A stretch of 40,711 bases of DNA from Oligoflexia bacterium. Lineage in GTDB: Bacteria; Bdellovibrionota; UBA1018; CAIPTA01; JAALKR01. The stretch lies in contig JAALKR010000019.1 of assembly GCA_011087955.1 (NCBI GenBank), positions 1-40,711 on the forward strand. The letters run 5' to 3'. The first letter of the stretch is position 1; each line of letters begins with the position of its first letter. Under the pieces are notes generated by a model. It did not search any database. It was not told the DNA's origin and saw only the letters and a list, made by a program, of their open reading frames with translations. This document shows, one piece after another, positions 18,801 through 28,276 of the stretch. The position numbers were made by a program, and so were the translations under genes.

Positions 18801-21800
18801 ATTTTGTACAAATCCGAGAGTTGAGTAACTCTCCAGACTTTTCAAAGACATCGGGAGTAAAAGAAAAGGAAGCAAAAGAAAAGGAAACAAAAGAAAAGGA
18901 AATTATTTTTTCTCCAGAACAAGAAATAGCCTTAACGATTCGGGGAAAGCTTGTATTTCTAGAGGCTTCAGCAGGATCCGGTAAAACTACGATTTTGGTG
19001 GAAAAGTACCGTCGGGAGATTCAATTTTTAACTTCGACTAAGCCTAAGGGATTGGGGTTAAGTCCAGAACAAGCCGTGGATTCGGTCTTGGCAGTTAGCT
19101 TTACTGAAAAATCTGCCTCAGAGATTAAGGGAAGGCTGATGCACTTGCTCCTAAAGGACTATGGACCAGGAATAGCTTTGCGAGGGGTGAAGAATGTTTC
19201 GACAATTCATGGACTCAATCAACGCATGATTCGAGAGTACGCACACTTATTGGGTGTGGACCCGATGTTTGAGATTCTGGATGAGATACAGGGCAAAGAG
19301 TTTCACGAAGAGTGTCAGTATAGATTTTTCACAGAAGTACTAGATACGGCCGATGGAGATTTGGCGAAAGCCTTTGAAACGGTGTTTCAGCATTATTCCC
19401 GTGGAGATATGAGTGACATTCTTCAATTATTGAGTGAGAAACGAGGATTTTGGGGAGGTGATTCAGAACTTCAAGAGTATTTGCAAACGAGCCAAGGCGG
19501 AGGGAAGAAAAATGAAAATGAGGAGGAGCAAATTTACCCCGAGGCGGCGCAACGAGAATTGTTGTTGAGTATTAACTACCTCTTTCAGCGATTTCTCAAG
19601 CTTTATGATCTCGCAAAAAGAGCACGAGGAGTACTTGATTTTAATGATTTAGAGTTAATCGCACTTCAGGCAAAAGAGCACGATGAAATTCTTCAAGACA
19701 TGCAAAAACGGTTTTCTTTGATTCTGGTAGATGAATTTCAAGATACGAATTCTTTGCAACGATCCATGATTGAGGCAATTTCTCGAAAAGATACACAAGA
19801 CAGAGGAATGCAAAATGTATTCATTGTCGGGGACGCGAAGCAGTCAATCTATCGATTCCGATCTGCAGATGTATCGGTCTTTCAAAGACTTAAGCAAGAA
19901 GCTCAACAGTTTGGCCTAGTCCGTAGCTTGGATAAAAACTACCGTAGCCAAGGTGCAATTGTGAAGTTTGCAAATGCAGTTTCGGAGAAAATATTCCCAG
20001 GAAAGGAAGAGCGAACCAAAGACTTTGAGGCGGAGCTTGCCATCGCCGACGCACATCGGGAGCCAGAAGCGTTGCCAGAGCTTTGGCGGTTTACCTTGCC
20101 TGAGGGTGAAACCGGTATAGACGCTATTCGGAAATGGGAAGCAAAGAATGTAGTCGAAGCCATTCGTAAGCTAGTTGATGAAGGTGAAGAGTACCCAAAT
20201 ATAGCCCTCCTGTTTGCAAAATTGACGAACGTTGAGACCTATATTGCAGCCCTACAGGCTGCTGGTATTCCGTATGTTATAGAGTCTAAGCGTGGATTCT
20301 ATACCCAGTCAGTGGTTTTGGACGGCGTCGCACTGTTGCGCTCCATTTATCTTAAAGAAAATCGACTAGCTCGATTAGCATTGCTGAGATCCTCTTGGTT
20401 CCGAATTGATATAAGCAATATACAAGAAAGATTGGACTCAGATTCTCTATTGCATGAGCATGCCTGGTTTAAGAGATTACAGTCATCTCGTGTAGAGCTT
20501 CGCCCTTCAATTGTTCTAGCTAAGGCCTATAAGGAGCACCCGTTGTATGCTCAAGCCTCTCAACGCGTGCAGATGGATAAGTTCATTTACTTAGTGGAAG
20601 AGCTAGAATCAGGACTTAAGTCTTGGGGCGAGTTAGTGGAACAAATCTCTGATTTAACTGGCTGGGCAGGGGAAAAGGGCGCCGCTAATTCCTCGATAGT
20701 GCCTGACCCAGACTCTGGTAATGCAGTTAAGTTAATGACTATCCATGCGTCTAAAGGACTCGAGTTTTCTTCGGTTCTCTTGCTTGATTTGGATGGTTCA
20801 GTTAGAAAAAATTCCGATATCATTCGTTATGATCAGAATATCGGTTGCACAATTAAGTGGCGGCAAAATAACGGTGACTTTACTTTTGGAGCATCCTATG
20901 AGTCCATGACGAGTTCGATTCGTGAAAGGGAAGAAGCAGAGTCGGCCCGCCTCTTTTATGTCGCGGTGACGCGAGCAAAGAATAATCTAGTATTATTCCA
21001 GCATGCAGCCTCGCCGAAGAAAAATGGTAAGGCATTCTCTTGGGGGAAAGTGTTGCATGAAAATGAGTGGGGAGAGTCATTACGGATTGTAGAAAGGCCC
21101 GCACAAGTTGTAGAAGAGCCTGCCTCTGAATTTGGCATTGAACATTCAATTACCAAGGAAGCTCATGAAAAGTCTATACGGACTCAAAAATTTGAGTTCA
21201 TAGATTCAATTCAAAACAAAGATCTTGTGAATTTATCTGTCACTGAACTCTCCTCCTATGTTTACTGCCCGGAATTTCATCGATTGAAGTTTGTGCAACG
21301 CTGGGAAGATACGGTTGTTGATAATTGGGATGTCCAGTCTGTACGTCGTCCATTCACAAAGCAGTCGGAGGCCTCACGCCTATTGAAAAAGATGGGGCTG
21401 TCCAATAAAGAGCGCGGAATCACTGTACATCGAGTATTGGAAAATTTAGATGCCTCGACGGATAACCTCGAGCTTTGGCAGAAAATTTTGTACGAGTCCT
21501 ATACAGCACAAGGCGCTCCCAAGGACTCTGGAGCTTTATCTAAGCTAATTAAATTAGACATTGATTTGGTTCGCACCTTTATCGCAAGTCCAGTGGGCCA
21601 GGAGTTGTTTTATTCCATTATGGAATCTCATGCAGAACTCCCGATTTCTTTGGCCGCCGGCGGGATTCGACTGTCGGGGGCTATCGACCGCGTAGTTCGT
21701 AAAGAAGATGGCCGTTGGCTTGTAGTGGATTACAAAACTGCGAGTATGGACGGCGCTATCGAGCGTTACACGGTACAGGTGCAGGTGTATATGAATGGGT

Positions 21801-22072
21801 TGAAAAGTATTTTGCTCTCGCGTGGGGAGACAGATATTCGTATTGAAGGTCGGATCATTGATTTATTCAGCGGTGAAGGGAGGTCGATAGACCCATTTGT
21901 CGATGGAGTGATTGATCAACTGGTTTTAAAATTGAAAGAAGCTTATCAAAACCGCGAGCAGCATTTTACGGAAGGTATTTCTGGGTGCCAAGGGTCGAAG
22001 GCTTGCTTGGTTTGCCCGTACACGTCTGTGTGTAGCATGGGTCGTGACTTTATTCTAAATCATACAAACTAG
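15803..22072 (+). CDS. single-chain AddB-like/AddA-like fusion: degenerate helicase + RecB-type nuclease 1 (Cys cluster), linker, UvrD/AddA helicase + RecB-type nuclease 2 (Cys cluster)
   Basis: 2089-codon uninterrupted ORF. Nuclease 1: YYRCPFLF, SHKVLEHFF, GSIDRID, LVWDYKS, QLPLY, CKRCGVRPAC. Helicase: LEASAGSGKTT, ILVDEFQDTNSLQ, VGDAKQSIYRFR, KNYRSQ, LMTIHASKGLEF, LFYVAVTRAKNNL. Nuclease 2: YVYCPEFHRL, GITVHRVLENL, SGAIDRV, VVDYKTA, QVQVY, CLVCPYTSVC. Confidence 0.9.
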   Translation: MLDFNSRAESGLTLFSAGRARQVAFRAAVEFIRSAEFLAKEIQIDSCIVLGEKISAYAQNWLERSMLEEGEAFSGKRVFTWKEWIASCARKQAIQEGRIFREASDLEEREFLRRLLSSLEAKDMLREYRGLWQEEKFFAELLRSIREFRRKGFSTPSAIENLRESLMARGEEGETLVKHDLWTILTTWQITRELELDSFLDQGSQINRLLKIEYLGPQSVFLLGVEDLGAAEIDWLHHVSHKASLYWPVAMDSRELARIFGSQRTEVSIEHDDSMPSAEHNESVSAQTIKLLQSTFSQANVLVASLSATESLKESKNSTRIIPLIKAHTIVEETRSASALLAEILDQEPNTHVQIIAPKSILQKVVVREAWTEFLPDITTGLFPARSVMDQGYISLFLNTLDLIPTNSKAAPGIDLLLALFEDQKNEVEIFVKELWERGCTKGLGGWREIAEASKTSVAKEFMTLIGELQSIFPANANCVEFAEAMETALMRTKLFELVRHATTAKNDRDAHAAISLLQKGGARLAVDYVDKYEFTDWLQELWILLSSTPLESVVIQDRRISVYTPGEWIPPAQNSNSLLRIVMYLSKAYDSSSTSPYFTKETDRQLLSDWGIKTSSQVEGSLYNWYKDSILQTDRLLVSTARFDAKGADLSESFLHHCADYKQSFWPDISSNLKVKDYILPQLELSHSTGAFPHYSASSLDRYYRCPFLFLVEKIFEGEDAQAELALDWSRLEEGNVSHKVLEHFFKARDVWASLDRLKDRLEIRKIFDNCFAQVCKEMDHAYYLGGPGLDRYAEARLSRKLWEFIESELDYLQDYPLLSHSKTEERFELTLPSGRNLKGSIDRIDFDEKNKRFLVWDYKSTSTPSNKEIHDGESLQLPLYIWASNELGFGKPAGGAFVSMQMKRRSEGVFIKEFCRAKKNVDEVYYESSSRKKLSLEEVPDYLESILQESDRRIKSIENGVFSVQPKKSEDCKRCGVRPACRIRESKFRWSALPAPANFVQIRELSNSPDFSKTSGVKEKEAKEKETKEKEIIFSPEQEIALTIRGKLVFLEASAGSGKTTILVEKYRREIQFLTSTKPKGLGLSPEQAVDSVLAVSFTEKSASEIKGRLMHLLLKDYGPGIALRGVKNVSTIHGLNQRMIREYAHLLGVDPMFEILDEIQGKEFHEECQYRFFTEVLDTADGDLAKAFETVFQHYSRGDMSDILQLLSEKRGFWGGDSELQEYLQTSQGGGKKNENEEEQIYPEAAQRELLLSINYLFQRFLKLYDLAKRARGVLDFNDLELIALQAKEHDEILQDMQKRFSLILVDEFQDTNSLQRSMIEAISRKDTQDRGMQNVFIVGDAKQSIYRFRSADVSVFQRLKQEAQQFGLVRSLDKNYRSQGAIVKFANAVSEKIFPGKEERTKDFEAELAIADAHREPEALPELWRFTLPEGETGIDAIRKWEAKNVVEAIRKLVDEGEEYPNIALLFAKLTNVETYIAALQAAGIPYVIESKRGFYTQSVVLDGVALLRSIYLKENRLARLALLRSSWFRIDISNIQERLDSDSLLHEHAWFKRLQSSRVELRPSIVLAKAYKEHPLYAQASQRVQMDKFIYLVEELESGLKSWGELVEQISDLTGWAGEKGAANSSIVPDPDSGNAVKLMTIHASKGLEFSSVLLLDLDGSVRKNSDIIRYDQNIGCTIKWRQNNGDFTFGASYESMTSSIREREEAESARLFYVAVTRAKNNLVLFQHAASPKKNGKAFSWGKVLHENEWGESLRIVERPAQVVEEPASEFGIEHSITKEAHEKSIRTQKFEFIDSIQNKDLVNLSVTELSSYVYCPEFHRLKFVQRWEDTVVDNWDVQSVRRPFTKQSEASRLLKKMGLSNKERGITVHRVLENLDASTDNLELWQKILYESYTAQGAPKDSGALSKLIKLDIDLVRTFIASPVGQELFYSIMESHAELPISLAAGGIRLSGAIDRVVRKEDGRWLVVDYKTASMDGAIERYTVQVQVYMNGLKSILLSRGETDIRIEGRIIDLFSGEGRSIDPFVDGVIDQLVLKLKEAYQNREQHFTEGISGCQGSKACLVCPYTSVCSMGRDFILNHTN
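18857..18901 (+). repeat. 3 x 15-bp in-frame tandem repeat encoding the charged linker (VKEKE-AKEKE-TKEKE)
   Basis: gtaaaagaaaaggaa / gcaaaagaaaaggaa / acaaaagaaaaggaa. Confidence 0.9.
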
Positions 22073-22210
22073 CCTCACACGCCAGCGTTAGTAATATCTA
22101 TTTCTTTTTTATGCTCCAATCTCTCTCTTCGCTATGCTCCAAATAATGGTAGTAGTTATGGTAAACTTATTTCAAATCATTAGAGTTTCCACCGCGTATT
22201 GGGGTGTTGA

Positions 22211-22981
22211 ATGTCGAAAAAAAATATTGTTTTGCCAGGCCGCGTACTCAGTGCATTATTGCATGTTGCTTCTGTACTCATGCTAGCATTAGCATTATCT
22301 ACTACTTCGAAGGCTTATGCCCAGTTGAAGGATAACCCCAATGAGTATGAAGAGGATTACGATTTTTCTTGGTTAGATCCAGATAAAAAGATCTATGTGA
22401 TTCAAAACCGGAAATATTCGAAAGAGCGTCGAATAGAATTAATGCTTTCCCTTGGCTTAAGTCTAAAAGGGCCATATTCAGATGGTTCGACGCTCATGGG
22501 ACGAGGAGCATACTATTTCAATGATCAATGGGGCGCGTCCGTTGTTGGGATGGCTCAGAGTAATTCCAAAAGTGATACGCTGAGGGAGTTACAGTCTGTA
22601 TCCACCGCATTCCCAGGAATCCGCAACGTAATCTCTTTTTTTGGTGGCTCAGTAATTTGGGTTCCGTCCTACGGAAAAATGAACTTATTCAATAACATTC
22701 TTTATATCGATTGGCCAATTGAACTAGGTATTGCTTCTGTATCGACAGAGACAGATCTAAATACAAGTGTTGGAAGACCCGCGAAAATTACAAATACAAC
22801 ACATACAGGTTTATATTTGAGCACTGGCCTTAAATTCTTTGTGAGCCGGCAATTTGCAGTTCGCTTAGATGCACTAGGTTTGTACTATAGTGCTCCTGAA
22901 ATTTTTAAAGGTGATATTTCTGATGAAACCAAGGTCTACGATAATTATTGTTTATCTTTAGGCTTGAGCATGCATCTCTGA
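22211..22981 (+). CDS. outer-membrane beta-barrel protein (OMP of the myxo/delta type)
   Basis: Signal-peptide-like N-terminus (LLHVASVLMLALALSTTSKAYAQ), alternating beta-barrel-like segments, precedes TPR genes. Confidence 0.65.
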   Translation: MSKKNIVLPGRVLSALLHVASVLMLALALSTTSKAYAQLKDNPNEYEEDYDFSWLDPDKKIYVIQNRKYSKERRIELMLSLGLSLKGPYSDGSTLMGRGAYYFNDQWGASVVGMAQSNSKSDTLRELQSVSTAFPGIRNVISFFGGSVIWVPSYGKMNLFNNILYIDWPIELGIASVSTETDLNTSVGRPAKITNTTHTGLYLSTGLKFFVSRQFAVRLDALGLYYSAPEIFKGDISDETKVYDNYCLSLGLSMHL

Positions 22982-23010
22982 ACTGATGAGCAACGACCAC
23001 GGAGGGTCAG

Positions 23011-24588
23011 ATGAAGTTGCGTTTATGGACTGTTGTATTGCTTGCTCTACTCGCAAGTGTAGAGGGACTAGCGCAGACAGAGTTCCGACAATCTTTGTAT
23101 GGATATCGAGCTTATACGCGTGAAGGAGTCTATCTTTATAAGCGCGGGAGGTTCTATGAAGCCGCCCGTTATTTTTTTCAGGCAGCACTGCGGAGAGTGT
23201 CGGCAGAGCAAAAAGCAGTCGCTTACGCACGAACTGCGAATGCTTTAACTGCTCAAGGTATGTTTGAGTCAGCATCCTACTTTTATTTAAAAGCAATTGG
23301 TTCAGGATTTGAGCAAGCAACCTCAATTGCTTTGAAATCTACAGAAGCTCTGTTCAAGAACCTTGGCGGAGGACTATTTAAAAAGTACCTATTGAAGTAT
23401 ACACGTGTCGACCAGTATCCACGGGATCAAAAAAATTATTACCTATACTTTTCAGCACTTGATCATATATTGAATAATCGCGCGACTGGCGCATTAAAAG
23501 CCATTTCAAAGATCAGCGAGAACTTTGCGTATTACCCACAGGTTTTATTCCTCCAAGGAACTACTCGCTTACTATTGAACCAAGTGCAAGCTGGAGCAAA
23601 GGATTTTATTCGTTGTGCAGAAGAGATAAAGAATCGCAAGTATCGATACTATCATGGCCCAAAATCGACAGAATATGAAAAGACCGACTTAGAAAATCGC
23701 TGCCATGCGGGTGCTGCTCGTGCGTTCTATCAAGCAAGAAAGCATTCAGAAGCGGACAAATGGTATGCAAAAATCGATGTCCGTTCAGTGGTTTGGCCAC
23801 AAGTCCTGTATGAACGCGGATGGAATTATGTTGCACAAGGGAAATACAACCGAGCTTTAGGTAAACTAATTACGTACAAAGCACCAGTATTGGATTGGTT
23901 CTATAATTCTGAAGTTGAGCTGCTTCGAGCGATCTCTTACTTACAACTATGCTTGTATAGTGATGTGAATAATGAAGTGAACTATTTCGTTAAGCGTTAT
24001 GCTAAATTGGGCTTAGAGCTTAAGAAGCTATTGAAGAGCACAGAAGATGGTACGCAAGCGGATTTCAATAAACTCTTTGCAATTGGTATTAACTCTCTTC
24101 GACGAGGATCTTTCTCTAAGCATAGATTGACGCAGTTTATGAATCGCTTTATTCGATCTCCTTATTTTGCTAGAATCGCACAAGTGGACGTAAATGTTGA
24201 ACGAGAGCTGGAGTATTTACGTGATCAAAAAAATTCGAACAAGCGCGGACTGGGCGGATTCTTAGTTGAAGTTTTGGCTTGGAAGAAGCTAGTGGCACGG
24301 AAATTAGGAGGCGCATTTATTCGTCAGCGTTTGGATACGGAGTATGCAGCATTACTGAAGAACGTAGAAACTATCGACATCGTTAAGCTCGAAATGCTTC
24401 GAAGAGCAAAACGTAAAATTGAAAATAATTTCATTAATGAATCCACCGATGAATTCGGCAATCCAAAGCGTGGTTCTTTGGGTATGCCAAGAGTTCGAAA
24501 CGACCAATACTTCTGGTCATTTAGTGAGGAGTTTTGGATTGATGAACTGGGAGACTATGTATTCGCACTTCGTCCAGAGTGTAGCTAA
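23011..24588 (+). CDS. exported TPR-type protein, AglT/GltE-like candidate
   Basis: Signal peptide MKLRLWTVVLLALLASVEGLA; TPR-like helices (GRFYEAARYFFQAAL, GMFESASYFYLKAI, GKYNRALGKLI); C-terminus YFWSFSEEFWIDELGDYVFALRPEC. Confidence 0.6.
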   Translation: MKLRLWTVVLLALLASVEGLAQTEFRQSLYGYRAYTREGVYLYKRGRFYEAARYFFQAALRRVSAEQKAVAYARTANALTAQGMFESASYFYLKAIGSGFEQATSIALKSTEALFKNLGGGLFKKYLLKYTRVDQYPRDQKNYYLYFSALDHILNNRATGALKAISKISENFAYYPQVLFLQGTTRLLLNQVQAGAKDFIRCAEEIKNRKYRYYHGPKSTEYEKTDLENRCHAGAARAFYQARKHSEADKWYAKIDVRSVVWPQVLYERGWNYVAQGKYNRALGKLITYKAPVLDWFYNSEVELLRAISYLQLCLYSDVNNEVNYFVKRYAKLGLELKKLLKSTEDGTQADFNKLFAIGINSLRRGSFSKHRLTQFMNRFIRSPYFARIAQVDVNVERELEYLRDQKNSNKRGLGGFLVEVLAWKKLVARKLGGAFIRQRLDTEYAALLKNVETIDIVKLEMLRRAKRKIENNFINESTDEFGNPKRGSLGMPRVRNDQYFWSFSEEFWIDELGDYVFALRPECS

Positions 24589-27500
24589 TCTACGCAAACG
24601 TAAGAGCATAACATACGCTTTGAGTATTGCCGGTTTGCTGTCAGTTGCATTGCAATCGACGGATCTGAACGCAAACTATTCCGATGAAGAGTTCAGTGTG
24701 GTGATCACGCCGGCTGAGAAGCAATTGGATGGTATTCGGAATCAAGAGATTAAGCAAATAAAGATGGTCCTGAGTCGAAACGATAATAAGGCGAAAAGAG
24801 TAGATCTTTTACTTCGTCTGGGGCAAGTTTATACAGAAAAATTCAAATTCTACTTTTTCAAAGAAAATGAAATTTGGAACAAAAAAATTGATGCCTATAT
24901 AGCTTTGGACGATAAACAGCGGAAAGGCAAGCGGCGTCCTAGAATTGATGCGGGGGAATCAAAAAAATTCGTACAAATGGCGATCAATGAGCTGGAAAAG
25001 GCACTTAAGTCTGTACGTAACTACAATAAATTAGATGAACTTTATTATTATTTGGCATTTAATTATTGGGAGCTCGGTAAGAGGAGGCGAGCGGCTAGAT
25101 ATTTTACAATGATCGCTCGAAAATATCCAAAATCTCCGTATGCTTCGGAGTCTTACCGTCATCTTGCGGACGATGCATTTGAAAGACAAAAGTTTAAATC
25201 TGCACGAGTCTATTTCAAGAAAGCAGCCAAGGATACCAAGACTCCAACCTATCCTAGAGTATTGTATGGGTTGGCATGGTCAGAGTTTAAAAATGGTCGT
25301 AGTCGTACGGCATTAAATACAATGCTAACAGCAATCAAGAGATCCAAAGTAGGTAGTGAGTTAGAGGCCAGGAGGCATGGAATCGCCCTGCAGAATGATG
25401 CCTACGATGCAATTGTTCTTTTCTATTCAGAGGCGGGTAAACCAGAACGAGCGGGAGAGTTCTTTGAGAAGGAACTTGGTAAACAAGTTGTTCCAGAGTT
25501 ATTAACGAAGCTTTTAAAGACCTATCAACGTCAAGGAAGATATGGTCTGGCGGTAAAGGTTTCAGAGCAAATGAGAAAAATGGATATTGTCTCGGAAGCA
25601 GAGAGCGACCATAATCGTTTTGAAATTTTGCTATCGGCTTTCAAGTTGGCTCAGCAAAAGCAGCAACGTTCAAAAGAAATGAAGTTCATTAAGCAATTGG
25701 TTTCTGAGTTTGGGCATTCGAAGAGTGATGAAGTGCGCATTAAAGTGAAGGATTTGGTAGCCAACTCCGCTCGCGTTTCCCATAAAATATCTATGAAATC
25801 TTACAAGAAACATCGCAAGCAGAAGCATGCCCTAGAACTTTACAATCTATATTTAGCTACTTGGGCGACCGATATGTCTACGAGTGCGTATTATCAGACT
25901 CGCTTTTACATGGCTGATTTGTATTTTGCTATAGGGAAGTATCGTCAGGCGGCGAACGAGTATAGACTCTTAGTTACAGCGGCGACTGAGGATCCTGATA
26001 ATTCTACAATTAAAAAATTAAAGCATGGATCGATCAAAGGCTTAATTTACTCACTGGATTTTTATTTTAAGAAACGAAAGCGTAAGCGTAAAGCTGGGCG
26101 GTCAGAACTGGACGAATTGCTATCGGCTATTGATGCATTTGTGGCTGTTTATCCGAGTGATAAAGAAACCCCAAAATTTTTAGCTAGGGCCGCCGGTCTT
26201 CTTAAAGACAATAAGGAGCGCAAGCAAGAGTTTGAGGAGCGCTTACAATCCATGATTGTTCAATATCCACATACAAATCAAGCCTTAGAGTCTGCGGTCA
26301 TTCTAGTGAAAGAGGCTGAGAAAGCGCAAGAGTGGGGAAAACTACAATCCCTAATTAGGGGCTTCTTAAAAAATAAGGCGTTATCAACGCAGGATCGCAA
26401 GGGCAAGTTTAAGAAAGAATTGATTGCAATTCGTGACGGCGCAAAATTCAAGGTCGTTCGCGGAATAGAAAAAGAAAAGAATTTTGAAGAAGCAGCGGAA
26501 CGATATGAAAAGCTAGCTAAAGAAACACGCGACGGAGAAGTGCGATTTAAGTCTCTCAATAACGCTGCTGTTTCTTGGGCGAAAGCTGGAGAGTTCGAGG
26601 ATGAATTACGAGTTTTAAAGAAGGTTGCTCGGCGCTATCCAGAGCGCTCGGATGCTTCTCAACGAATCCTAGATTTAGTCAATGAGAGCTTTTTCCAAGG
26701 TGAATATGAAACTGCAGCGAAGAAGTATGAAGAATTCTATACCTTGCATGAGAGTCGGATTCATACGAGGTCGAAGAGAATTCAAAACTTAGCTATTAAT
26801 GCCCTTGAAACAGCGGCTTTTCTACGGAACGCTTTAGAGCAGGATAAAAAAGCTGCTGAAAATATTCGAAAAATCATCAATGCATCGAGCCGTAAAATTA
26901 GAATTGCGCGTACTGCGGCGGAAGAAATTGTTTATGATTTTGCTTCTCGTTATCGCCGTCAAGGCAGGAAAGGGCGTGCTATTAATGTATATAAGAGATA
27001 TTTGCGCGCCTTTCCGCATGGTCGTTATGCAATAGAATCGGCACTATTTATTGGTGTTCTCTATATGGACCTGCGCGAAGCTGAAAAGGCGCAATCCTAT
27101 TTTTCGGATGCTCAGAAAATCTATGGACGAAAAAAGGGACGAAGCATTGCGCGGTCGGAACTCTCTTATGCGGCGCAAGCTCGCTTGCTGCTTCTGAGTG
27201 GACTGGAAGAGACCTACTATGATGCGAAAGTCTCACTTCCGGAGAGTCAATTAAAGCGAGATGTGCAATCAAAACTTAAGCGAATGGAGCGATTGAACAA
27301 GGGATATCTACAAGTAATCGAATATGGAGATGGCAAATGGGCGCTAGAGGCGCTCTACAAAATGAGCCTTGCCTATCAAGAGTTTGCAAACGCATTAGGG
27401 CGGATTCCGGCACCAGACAGCTATTCAGATAAAGATAAGGCGAAATTTCGTGCCCAATTAAGACAGATTGCAAAACCGGTGCGGACTAAGGTGGTAGAGA

Positions 27501-28246
27501 CTTTGAAGTCTGCACTAAAAAAAGGTGAGTTACTACGAATTGGTGGCAATGCCATGATGAAAATAGCAATTGCCTACGCGCTCTTTTTGCCTGAACAACA
27601 ACGATTACCTTTAGCCTATAAAGTTGATTGGTCTCAACCTAAGAACTGGATTATGGGCAAAACTGAGGATGTTGATGAGGCCAGGTCTATGCTGCTGAAA
27701 AATCCCAAACATCTTCGGTCTTTAGTTCAGCTCGGTAATTATCACCTAATGCGCGAAGAGGCTCGCTTTGCACAAATGTTTTATACTCGAGCGTTTAAGA
27801 TCGATAAGAATCATGTTCCAGCACTAAACAATCTAGCCTATCTCGAAGGTATGGGCGGTGACTTCCGTGCGGCTATGGCTGGCTTCCGAGATGCTCTTAA
27901 GGCTCGGGAGTTTGAACTTATCCCGAAGCGCAATTTATCGCGTCTCTATATGGGGTCCGGCCTTTGGGAGTATGCTGCTCAATCTTACCAACAATTAGAA
28001 GTTCGAATGCCACAGGATAAGGAAGTAGTTCAAGGGTTAGGGCTTTCTCACTTGGCATTAGGTGAGAAGAATCGAGCTCGTACAAAATTAAAAGGCAACT
28101 TGCCAGATGGTGAGAATGGAAAATTTGCTCGCGCTATGTTGGAACTTGCGGCTGGCGACCAAGAAGATGCTTTGGATGAGTTGCGAGATATCGATGGTGA
28201 GAATGAGTTTGCGCTAATGATTACAGACTTTTGGAGAAAGAAGTAA
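24557..28246 (+). CDS. large TPR-repeat protein, AgmU/GltD-like candidate
   Basis: Multiple TPR-like units (YYYLAFNYWELGKRRRAARYFTMIARKYPKSPYA, GDFRAAMAGFRDALKAREFE, GLWEYAAQSYQQLEVRMP). Start taken at ATG 24557 (MYSHFVQSVANLRKRKSITYALSIAGLLSVA), overlapping the previous gene by 32 nt. Confidence 0.65.
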   Translation: MYSHFVQSVANLRKRKSITYALSIAGLLSVALQSTDLNANYSDEEFSVVITPAEKQLDGIRNQEIKQIKMVLSRNDNKAKRVDLLLRLGQVYTEKFKFYFFKENEIWNKKIDAYIALDDKQRKGKRRPRIDAGESKKFVQMAINELEKALKSVRNYNKLDELYYYLAFNYWELGKRRRAARYFTMIARKYPKSPYASESYRHLADDAFERQKFKSARVYFKKAAKDTKTPTYPRVLYGLAWSEFKNGRSRTALNTMLTAIKRSKVGSELEARRHGIALQNDAYDAIVLFYSEAGKPERAGEFFEKELGKQVVPELLTKLLKTYQRQGRYGLAVKVSEQMRKMDIVSEAESDHNRFEILLSAFKLAQQKQQRSKEMKFIKQLVSEFGHSKSDEVRIKVKDLVANSARVSHKISMKSYKKHRKQKHALELYNLYLATWATDMSTSAYYQTRFYMADLYFAIGKYRQAANEYRLLVTAATEDPDNSTIKKLKHGSIKGLIYSLDFYFKKRKRKRKAGRSELDELLSAIDAFVAVYPSDKETPKFLARAAGLLKDNKERKQEFEERLQSMIVQYPHTNQALESAVILVKEAEKAQEWGKLQSLIRGFLKNKALSTQDRKGKFKKELIAIRDGAKFKVVRGIEKEKNFEEAAERYEKLAKETRDGEVRFKSLNNAAVSWAKAGEFEDELRVLKKVARRYPERSDASQRILDLVNESFFQGEYETAAKKYEEFYTLHESRIHTRSKRIQNLAINALETAAFLRNALEQDKKAAENIRKIINASSRKIRIARTAAEEIVYDFASRYRRQGRKGRAINVYKRYLRAFPHGRYAIESALFIGVLYMDLREAEKAQSYFSDAQKIYGRKKGRSIARSELSYAAQARLLLLSGLEETYYDAKVSLPESQLKRDVQSKLKRMERLNKGYLQVIEYGDGKWALEALYKMSLAYQEFANALGRIPAPDSYSDKDKAKFRAQLRQIAKPVRTKVVETLKSALKKGELLRIGGNAMMKIAIAYALFLPEQQRLPLAYKVDWSQPKNWIMGKTEDVDEARSMLLKNPKHLRSLVQLGNYHLMREEARFAQMFYTRAFKIDKNHVPALNNLAYLEGMGGDFRAAMAGFRDALKAREFELIPKRNLSRLYMGSGLWEYAAQSYQQLEVRMPQDKEVVQGLGLSHLALGEKNRARTKLKGNLPDGENGKFARAMLELAAGDQEDALDELRDIDGENEFALMITDFWRKK

Positions 28247-28276
28247 GTCTGCTACACTGATAGAGAGGAGAATCGA

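Noticed and set aside
19939-21156. Several minus-strand ORFs inside the AddB-AddA gene
   Set aside because: Antisense to a strongly supported CDS, with no recognisable domain.
22073-22210. Intergenic region as a possible RNA gene or promoter element
   Set aside because: No convincing tRNA, terminator or motif could be identified by eye.
24419-24556. Upstream ATG of the tracked large TPR ORF
   Set aside because: Overlaps the preceding CDS deeply; the in-frame ATG at 24557 precedes a plausible signal/TM segment.
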